Part shown: piece after piece, positions 56,001 through 64,000 of the stretch
How the letters are laid out: the number at the start of each line of letters is the position of its first letter
Position numbering within the stretch: position 1 is the first letter of the stretch
Assembly: GCA_002118135.1 (NCBI GenBank)
Contig: BDIU01000325.1
Coordinates: forward strand, 62,001 to 126,000
DNA length: 64,000 bases
Origin: Trebouxia sp. TZW2008
Lineage: Eukaryota; Chlorophyta; Trebouxiophyceae; Trebouxiales; Trebouxiaceae
Reading direction: 5' to 3'
Made by a program: the position numbers and the translations under genes
Notes under the pieces: model-generated
The model's database searches: none
The model's input: the letters and a program-made list of their open reading frames with translations, nothing else
Told to the model about the DNA's origin: nothing

Positions 56001-59000
56001 AGCCCTGACTCTGAATGCATAGCCTCTGCCGGGATGCAGCCCTGGTATCTGTGCATTGCAGATGTTGAACGTCAGGTCAAACAGGTTGTGACAACGCTGA
56101 TTGTGCTGAATGACATGCAAATAGGCAGGACATGCATATTCTCTACAGGTCAAGCTATTGGCTGTGCATGACACATGTGCAATGCAAATGACAATGATCA
56201 GCTTGTTTGCCAGCTTGTGTATCACATCTATGCAAACAGCTGCCATGCTTGCAGTGATTGTGCTAAACACTGATTGCCTGAAGGTGCAAGGTTGCTTACA
56301 AATGAAACAGATGTGTGAAGCCAGCCAACCCTTGCTCAGATGGTCAAGAACGTCACAGAGTACAATGTCTCCTGCCTCAAAGCTGCAGTGAGGCAGGACT
56401 CTACACATACTCGTGAATCAACATGCTATGTTTAGCTTACCTCGAAAGCATGGTCTGGTCCGCTGTAGCCTTTCTGCCAAGCTAGAGCAGAGCCTCTTCC
56501 AGAAATACTTGCACACTCCAGAGTGTAGCCTGTCACAGGGCTGCCATTGTCCTGTTCAGGCGCATGCCACTGTACAGATGCACTGCTACTGCTGGCACCT
56601 GCAGAATCCAATGCTGTTGGCTTGATGTAGTCATGGCAAGCTCAGGAGGCAGACAGCTCTGCCTCCTGTGACAGACGTCACTTGCATCAATTATAACAGT
56701 CACAGGCACTTAGGCACACATGCTGCTAGGCATACTCAATTTGGCATGGCCACAGCAAGCAATGTCGCTGCTGCTGTCGTCGTTCAGAGATGCTTGGATG
56801 CCACCAGGCAATGCAAGCTCCAGAGCAAGAGTGTCATACAGCTGCATACAGGTGCAGGGACAAAAGACATAGAATAACAGCAGTGCAGCTTCACTGCAGG
56901 ACACAAGATATGTCCAATAGGATAGGAGTTGAACAACGGCTGTAAGCCTTTACCTTCAGCTTGCAAGCCCACGGGAGCAGAAGGTGATGATGCAGCAGTG
57001 ACTACTTGTGCTGCACCACTCCAGTCTCCAAACCCAGCGGAGTTGCCTGCCTGGACCTGACAGTTGTACTCAGTGTAGGGGTGAAGACCTGTACACACAA
57101 CACAGCCCTTGTTCAGACCTCAAGTGCACAGAATGCAAAACTTCAGCCTGCAGAGTTGCCTGCTTGAACCTGGCAGTTGTAGTCAGTGTAGGGGCGAAGA
57201 CCTGTACACGCAACACAGCCCTTGTACAGACCTCAAGTGCACAGAATGCAAATCTTCAGCCTGCAAAGCCTGCAGAGTTGCCTGCCTGGACCTGGCAGTT
57301 GTACTCAGTGTAGGAGTGAAGACCTGTACAAGCAACACAGCTGTTGTTCAGATTTCAAGTGCACAGAATGCAAATCTTCAGCCTGCAGAGTTGCCTGCTT
57401 GAATCTGGCAGTTGTACTCAGTGTAGGGGTGCAGACCTCTACAAGCAACCCAGTCCTTGTTCAGACCTCAAAAGCACAAATGCGGAAGTTCAGTTCCTAG
57501 AGCCAGCGGAGTTGCTTGCCTAGACCTGGCAGTTGTTATCATTGCAGGGATACAGATCTATGCACACAACACAGCGTGCGCTCAGAACTCAAGTTTACAA
57601 TTGCATCACTCCACTTTCATGGTCATGCTGATAAGCAACATAGCTATTCTTCAAAGCATGAATTGACAAACTCAGAACCCTATGCATGACACATGCCTTT
57701 GGCCAAGTGTTGAAGAAAGCAATGCAGACCAGTTCAAGCAACACAACCCTGCATCCACAGATTGAAGCAATAGCTGGCAGTCAAAGAGCAGAGCCCTCGC
57801 TTTTGGCACTTTGGGTGTGTTTGGGGTGAAGACTATTCATGCCAGCTGTGCAAGATGCTGTTGGCTTGGTTTGTGCCTAGGAAGGCTGTCATACTGGCTC
57901 CTTACCTTTGTCTGGACAAAGTCGTGTGCATGAATGCATGTCACACGCGCCGTAACAAGCATGCAATTCGCCAGAACTGTGAGCTCACAGAACTTGCAAC
58001 GCCTTGCGTGCAATAGGTCATATGCACAAAGCAAACCTAGCAGTGGTTCTGACAATACTGGCAAACGCCACAAAGAGTCGTTTGGCTGACAGAGTGGCAC
58101 TATTGCAACTGAAAGTGTAACGCGTCACATCTTAGCTGCAACAAGTCCTCGCTGTCAGCCAAATGGTGCACCTGTAGCTTCAGCCATCAGACCAATAGCA
58201 TGAGGATGGACAGGCAAGAAGCAGTATCAGCCACCAATCCAATGGCATGAGAATGGATAGGCAAGGAACAGTATCAGCCATCGATCCAACAGCATGAGAA
58301 TGGGTGGGCAGGGAACAGAATGCGCGAACGAATCGTGGCTGACCTGTGATGCTGACAGATGGTTCTGCAGCCTTGGAGCTCATGTGCCATTCACCCACAC
58401 CGCCAAAGGGCTTGACACCTTGAGGAGGGCTCCCTTTCACAGCAGAGTTACCATGCAGTGATGATGCAGAGTCCATAGCCTGCAGTCACACAACATACAT
58501 GGTCCTGCCCGTGCTAGTCTTTACCATGCAGTGATGATGCAGAGTCCATAGCCTGCAGTCACACAACACACATGGTCCTGCCAGTGCTAGTCTTTACCAT
58601 GCAGTGATGATGCAGGGTCCATAGCCTGCAGTCACACAATACATATAACCCTGCCATTGCCAGTTAGCACTCCTGACTGTGCACCAACTGTGGCGTGCTA
58701 CAGCAACAGTCTGCTGCATGCTGCACATGCATGCAGGTCTGTCACACAATGCAGTGTGACTTTCAAGCTATACTGATGTGGCGTTTGAGCTTATCGTGGG
58801 TCGTAACAGTGCATTAAAACCTTATTGAGTGCTCACACAGCACTCTATGGCTCCATGATCTGATGGGAGCTTGTCGTAGACAGGGCGCAGGATTGTAATG
58901 CAGAGCAATGTGACTGACAAGCTGCACTGTTGTGGGTTCAAGCCTTGCCTGTGTGTTCACAGTGCTGCTAGAGATGCCGAACTTGCAACTCTGATGCAAT

Positions 59001-62000
59001 GCAGTGTGGCTGCCAAACAGCACTGATATGGGTTCAAGCCTTGCCTGTGTGTTCACAGTACTGCCAGAGGTGCTAGAGGCATCCCCCATAGAGTCCAGAA
59101 CACCGTTGCCATTCATGCTGTGGTGTGCAGCGCCCAAAGCACCAGAAGCAGCACCAGACAAAGCTGTGCTGGAGCCACTGCCTGTTCTGCCAGCAGCGTG
59201 TTGTATGCTGACCATGTACTCAGAGACTGCAGCGCCTCTGGAAGGTGGGCAGGCCCATGAAAGCTTGAAGGATGAGGCAGTGACCGCTGTTGCTGTGGGG
59301 GGTTTGGGGGCTAGAGGGGGGGCAGGGCGAGTGGTGGCTGACCCTGCAGCAAGCAATGCTTCTTTCTTGTGTCTGGTTAGTTACAATGCGTCCAGTACTA
59401 CACCCATGGGCATGAACAAACTGAGGAAAGGGCCACACAGATGTATAGCTAAACATGAGGAGCATGAAGTTCAGCTTTGCAGATGAGGGCTGTATAGAAA
59501 CACATTGCAAGCGCTTATAGTGAACTGCATGCAGAGTATGCATCTATGTTAATAAAGGGGCATGTTTGACATTCCAGACCCAACTGACTGATGATACGAA
59601 CAAGAATTTTGCCACTCACCTATATTGCTGGCAGGTGAAGCTCCTTGGCTGTTGATGGCATACACCTGGAAGCGGTACTGTGTGCCAGGCATTAGATCAT
59701 GTACATCAGCTTTGCAACCTGACGCCGCCACTTGCGTGAGCACAGTCCTGAAGTCATTCGCTAAAGCACCTGCAGCAACACAGCAAACCTTGACCCACCT
59801 TCTGCCAGGTGTCGCATCAAGTTCTGATAGCGGACAATTCTTGAGCAAGTGACTTTCACAACAAGCACTACTGAGTCAAGCTAGCTGCCTCAACTCGGGA
59901 AATCCACAACGTGCTTGCTGGTCTTTGATACGCTTCAAAACATTGCCCCAACAGTGCATACACAGATCCTGTGTCAAAACAAGCTGGTACCTGTGGACAT
60001 CTCCAAGCGGTAAGAAGTCACGACGGAGCCGCCGTCATGCTGAGGAGCGTCCCATGCAACCTCAATGGCCACAGCACTCTGCCCTACTGCCCTAGGGGCT
60101 GTTGGGGCATGAGGCGCCCCAGCTGCTGCCCTGACGTCACTTGCAATGGAGTAGTTGCCCCAGCCAGATGTATTCTGTGCTCTGATACGGACTTGGTACA
60201 TGCAACCGGCGTAAAGGCACCCCAGAGTGCAGGCCAATGCTTCACCCTGTAAGACAACACACATGATGTAGAATTGGTCGGAGGCACTTTGCTTCTTCTG
60301 TATGCACCTAGCAGGATCATAAAGCATTCTCACAGACAAGCATGCAAATTATTCTTGTCATGACGGCACATGTGAGAATGACTTTCTAGTTCATACTGCA
60401 TATGCAGTGCATGCAATGCATACGCTGGAACAACAACAGCGGCAAAGCTCACCCATCACAAACTTCAGCAGAAGGCATGCATGTCTTGCAAAACCTATGC
60501 ATGTTCTCATGCACACATCCCTAGCGTACGTCCAGCCTGTGTGTGTGATTGGTCACCACTTCATATCTGCCGCATCTTGAATGACATTTAACAACTGCTT
60601 GTGGTGTCACAATCAGGTGACGGCTTATGGAGGCATCCAGTGTCAAGCTCACCTGATAGACAGTCACCCACTCATGAGGCATACTGGTCAATGCTGCTTT
60701 GCTCTTAGGCCTGAGCTCCACTTCATAGCTGTACACAGCGCTGCCACCGTCAGATGCAGGCGCATCCCACCTGATACTGACGCTTGTGCGGTTGCTGCCC
60801 AAGACTGTTGGAGCAGAGGGGGAGTCAGGGGGGATTGCAGCAGTCTGGGCTGTGAAAGGGTCACTCCACAGCCCTCTGCCCTCCTACAGAATTGCATTCA
60901 CAAAGATGAGCGTCCCAGTTGCAAACTAAAGGTGCTGGCTTCTGCTGAGGCTGACGCTTGTGCGGTTGCTGCCCAGCATTGTTGGAGCAGATGGGGAGTC
61001 AGGGGGGATTGCAGCAGTCTGGGCTGTGATAGGGTCACTCCACAGCCCTCTGCCCTCCTACAGAATTGCATTCACAAAGATGAGCGTCCCAGTTGCAAAC
61101 TAGAGGTGCTGGCTTCTGCTGAGGCTGACGCTTGTGCGGTTGCTGCCCAGCATTGTTGGAGTTGATGGGGAGTCATGGGGCACAGAAGCAGTTTGGGCTG
61201 TGACCAGGTCACTCCATAGCCCTCTGCCCTCCTGTAAAATAACACCCATGAAAGTGAGCAAGCCACCAATGCACAAAACATGCTGACGCTTGTGCTGTTG
61301 AATCAGACGTGGAGTCTCTAGAGGGAGCAGCAGTCTGTACTGTGACAGCATTGCTCCATAAAACCCTGCCCTCCTGCAAGTCAACCTCACAATGATGAGC
61401 GTGCCACTCTGAAACTAAAAGCACTGACTTCTTCAAGTCGACCACCCAGAAAAACTTTGAGATCATAGATCAACATCATGTCATGTAATGAGCAGCAGAG
61501 CCTTCGGCCCTTGGACGGGTGCAGAGAAGATTGTCACCAACTATGTAGAGGTGCCAAGGAAAATCTGATAGCATATGGAACCCTTTGATAGGGTTGAAGG
61601 ATGGCTTACGTTGGTTACGTTACGTTGGTGCTTTGCAAGGTGTTGCAGTCACGCTTAAAGCAATGCCAAAGCTTGAGCAGGCATTCACACTTCACAGATG
61701 TGGTTTGAACAAGTCTTTCTGCTTTCTGTGAGGGAATCTGCAGCCAGACCAATGCAGCAGGCATGTGACGCAGCAAGCTGCAACAAAATTGAATCCTCCG
61801 TGAACACATCTCATATCTCCAGATACATATGGTGGCAAGAGCACATTCCTCCTGGCTGCACTTTTCTGCAGAACGTCTTCAGAAATAATTCAGGTGTCGT
61901 AGCTTGACACCCACCTCATTTTCTGCTTGGACTTTGAACCTATACTGCAGGCCGTTCTGCAAGTTGGCAGACAGGTACTGGCAGTCAGCCCCGCTATACA

Positions 62001-64000
62001 ATGGCTGAAAGTCACCACCCTGCCCATCATCCCTTTGCAGTTGGTAGGCAGTGATGGTACTCCCCCCATCTGAGGGGGCTTCCCATCGTACAAGCACAGC
62101 ATTTGAGCTTTCTGCTGTGCATGAGACAGTCTCTGGCTTGGAGGGCACAGTGGCCTGAGTAGCGAAGGAAGCTGCAGGACTCCAGGGTGAGCTACCCATG
62201 ATGTTGTGCGCCTGAGCAGTAAGTAATACATCAATCAAATCAAACAACCAAGCATTTGGTCAATGACTGGGTCAATCAAGCAAGCAAGCAGGCAAGCAAG
62301 CAGGCAATTGAATGAGACTTGCAGTGCAGGGCAAATCAGGCAGAATACATCAGCTGAGCAGGCTAGGATTGAGCTCAGCTGGACAAGCTGCGGTGAATGA
62401 AACTGAGACAGCTGAGCTGCAAAAGAATTGCCATTGACCATGGCAACGCTCATAGCTGTGATTGGTGAAAGCAGAGGCAGGGCTAAGCATCTGATAAACA
62501 AGTAAAGCATGTCCAAGCGCTCTGATGGGCACGGTGTAGGTCAGGTCAACTTCAGCCAAACAAGGCAAGCAACAGAGATTTGCTGATGTGTTGATGCGTG
62601 CATACATACAAGCATGGCTCAACAGGCTTTGGGATGGTCAACAGCAAGGCGTGTCAAACAACACGAAGCAGAAGCCATAAGAGTTGAAAACATCAGTACG
62701 ACTACCTTCACACGCGCTGTGTATTCATTGCCTGGTAGCAGCCTAGCTGCTTTGTATCGTTTCTCGTCACCCTCATACACCAAAACAAAACCCTGCAGCA
62801 AGTCCAACAGCAAGTCCAACAGCATGTATTGCAACAAAGAGGGTACGCAATGCAGCTGATGCACGCAAGAGACGTCACAGCACCTGCTCAGGTTTTGTCA
62901 ACCCTGTGGCTGTTGAGCAGCGTCTAGTTCATAGACTGTGTAGCAGCATCAGTGAAGCAAGAGCCGCTGCAACCAGATGTCACATGTGGCAAACCAGGTG
63001 GATAATGATGCTTGCTAGCAAAGGTGACAACACCCACCTCATCTGTTTCTGGGTTTGTGATGCTGCTCGGTGACGCCATTTGCAGACTGTAGTTGTAAAT
63101 GTCACACCCCCCTGTCTCATCAGGCTCTTTCCATTTGAACTACACAGCAAAATACAAGCCATCAACCCCCAAGACCAGCCCGGCACATGAGACACCATTG
63201 CACTTGGTACTAGCTCAGCAAAATTTGGCATGAGCAGGTTCCCGCTTCAAGAAACAAATACCCACCGTAAGATTAGTGCGGCCCTTCCCTCCGAGAGTTG
63301 GCGCTTGAGGTGCATTTGGAAAGGTGGCTGGGGTTGCAAATGCCACCGGCTGAGACATTGGCTGTGTGCCTGGTGCTGTCAGTGGTGGCAGAACAACAGG
63401 CAGACACACAAGCCTGAAGGCATAACGCCGTCCTGGCCGCAGGTGACCTCGGACCTGCATAAGATGATACTGTCTTTGCCTGCTTGCAAGGCGTCAAGTG
63501 ATCAGGGAATTGACTTGGCATGGTTGGGGGCACCTGAGTGATGAGGTCTGTGCCTTTGTACACCTCAATCCATTTGTCTGACTTGCACATCCAAGCAAGC
63601 TCTGCCCCAGTAGCTGTTGATCGCGTTTCAACCTGGTAAGCAGCAAGCTGTGTCTAGTGTCTAGACTTGTGTCAATCAGAACCCTAAGACCTTCGGTCAC
63701 TGTACCTGCTGCATCTGAAGCTCGTATGCAATGCTGCACGGAGGAAAGTCAGTGCCTTGCGGAGGGGCCTCTGACAAGCCAGTCTGAGTCACAGCCGGCC
63801 ACTGCAAGTTCATGCTTGTTGTGTCCACCAGCAGCATGGTCGGGGGCGAGACTGAACTGAACAGTGGAACGTAGACGGGAGCTAGCTGCTCATTTTGTGT
63901 TTCTGTGGGTGTCGCATGGGCAATTTCTGGCTTATGAACGTCCAGAAAGCCTTTACGGAAACCGTTCTTTTGTTTCAGAACATGCGTGCTTCCAGCACCG
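53017..64000 (-). CDS. FNDC3-like protein: nine FN3 domains and a C-terminal membrane anchor (5' end outside window)
   Basis: Model exons (minus, continuing beyond the window): 64000-63706, 63632-63534, 63454-63266, 63139-63038, 62792-62706, 62211-61915, 60883-60653, 60246-59991, 59769-59620, 59343-59045, 58479-58344, 57088-56954, 56598-56441, 56048-55831, 55462-55223, 54839-54644, 53933-53657, 53318-53017. Phases agree: 1,221 codons then TGA. Nine fibronectin type III domains follow one another, each with the B-strand Trp (e.g. LVRWEAPSDGG, SIRWDAPASDGG, VAWDAPQHDGG) and the F-strand Tyr (YRFKVQAENE, YQVRIRAQNTSG, YTVRVQAVN). A Ser/Gly-rich linker and a hydrophobic helix near the end (HIILALVAILLLAIIIKW) follow, leaving a short basic tail. 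Nine FN3 domains plus a C-terminal anchor is the FNDC3A/B layout, a membrane protein of the secretory pathway. The exon ending at 59045 uses a GC donor (CAG-GCAAGG) or GTGAAC 12 nt earlier. Confidence 0.88.
57100..57570 (-). repeat. Four tandem copies of the FN3 domain 6 exon start
   Basis: Upstream of the exon starting at 57088, units of about 115 nt repeat its acceptor and first 50 nt (minus-strand GTCTTCACCCCTACACTGA). The plus-strand word gaagacctgtac occurs at 57085 and again near 57199 and 57320, with altered forms near 57434 (cagacctctac) and 57549. Each copy codes for LxPYTxYNCQVQAGN but then diverges from the exon. The copy farthest from the exon is the most changed. Confidence 0.9.
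58447..58640 (-). repeat. Triplicated exon-start segment before the 136 nt FN3 exon
   Basis: The acceptor and first 28 nt of the exon starting at 58479 (plus strand tgatgatgcagagtccatagcctgcag) plus about 45 nt of intron are repeated almost exactly two more times, at a spacing of about 74 nt (58535 and 58609 regions). Identity between copies is very high, so this is a recent expansion. All three acceptors look equally good. Confidence 0.92.
58885..59060 (-). repeat. Copy of the donor edge of the FN3 domain 6 first exon
   Basis: The exon end and donor region around 59030-59060 (plus-strand gggttcaagccttgcctgtgtgttcacagt) recurs at 58935-58965, with flanking ctgcaatgcagtgtg-like and caaacagcac-like text also repeated. 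It lies downstream of the exon. Both possible donors (GCAAGG and GTGAAC) are preserved in the copy. Confidence 0.8.
60883..61385 (-). repeat. Three upstream copies of the FN3 domain 3-4 junction exon start
   Basis: The exon starting at 60883 begins EGRGLWSDPFTAQT. Minus-strand copies start at about 61058, 61231 and 61376, each after TGTAG, TTTACAG or TTGCAG. The first copy is nearly identical over 115 nt, including LGSNRTSVS, the second differs moderately and the third strongly. Each copy ends GCGTCAG-CCTCAGC without a GT donor, so they are not complete cassettes, but their acceptors could compete with the true one. Confidence 0.92.
62272..62306. repeat. (CAAG)n microsatellite
   Basis: A run of caag/cagg tetranucleotides lies in the intron upstream of the exon starting at 62211. 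Confidence 0.85.

Noticed and set aside
58935..59045. gggttcaagcc words resembling a tRNA T-arm
   Set aside because: No acceptor stem, D-arm or anticodon arm surrounds either copy; the words belong to the duplicated donor region of an FN3 exon.

Overview
This is nuclear DNA of an intron-rich eukaryote, most likely a green-lineage microalga. The main support is a TRAPPC8 protein whose wording follows the plant version, a CCCTAAA-type telomere motif at 29417-29436, and genes made of many small exons joined by GT...TGCAG introns. The exact clade is an inference; I cannot name the species. No bacterial operons, rRNA, tRNA, CRISPR array or intact transposon could be supported. One assembly gap of 106 N lies at 17078-17183.

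Four long minus-strand genes dominate, and I assembled them exon by exon with matching intron phases. (1) 5763-1259 encodes a three-RRM RNA-binding protein of the hnRNP H/F-ESRP type (9 exons, 733 aa). (2) 24491-7102 encodes TRAPPC8/Trs85, a TRAPP tethering subunit (22 exons, 1,357 aa). (3) 47291-30389 encodes a long coiled-coil protein ending in an atypical protein kinase domain (about 39 exons, 1,996 aa in the model). (4) 53017 to the window end encodes the C-terminal 1,221 residues of an FNDC3-like protein with nine fibronectin type III domains and a C-terminal membrane anchor. Between them lie an HNH_2-type gene (27804-26242, minus), a short SAM-like ORF (24874-25179, plus), a complete five-exon coiled-coil gene (49460-51688, plus) and a weak terminal ORF (280-528, minus).

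The striking property is how the introns are built. In TRAPPC8 and the FNDC3-like gene, introns carry tandem, progressively decayed copies of the neighbouring exon edge, each including its splice site. Copies of an exon start plus acceptor lie upstream of that exon. Copies of an exon end plus donor lie downstream. I found this at more than a dozen exons, with 1 to about 9 copies each. Copies next to the real exon are usually the freshest, as if new duplications always arise at the exon and push older ones into the intron. The coiled-coil/kinase gene shows the same tendency as whole-exon amplification: a 1.5 kb three-exon duplication, a repeated two-exon 119+94 nt module, and 44-residue internal repeats.

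The genes do not form a pathway. They are housekeeping trafficking, RNA-processing, membrane-protein and cytoskeleton-like or signalling genes that share a genome with unusual intron growth.
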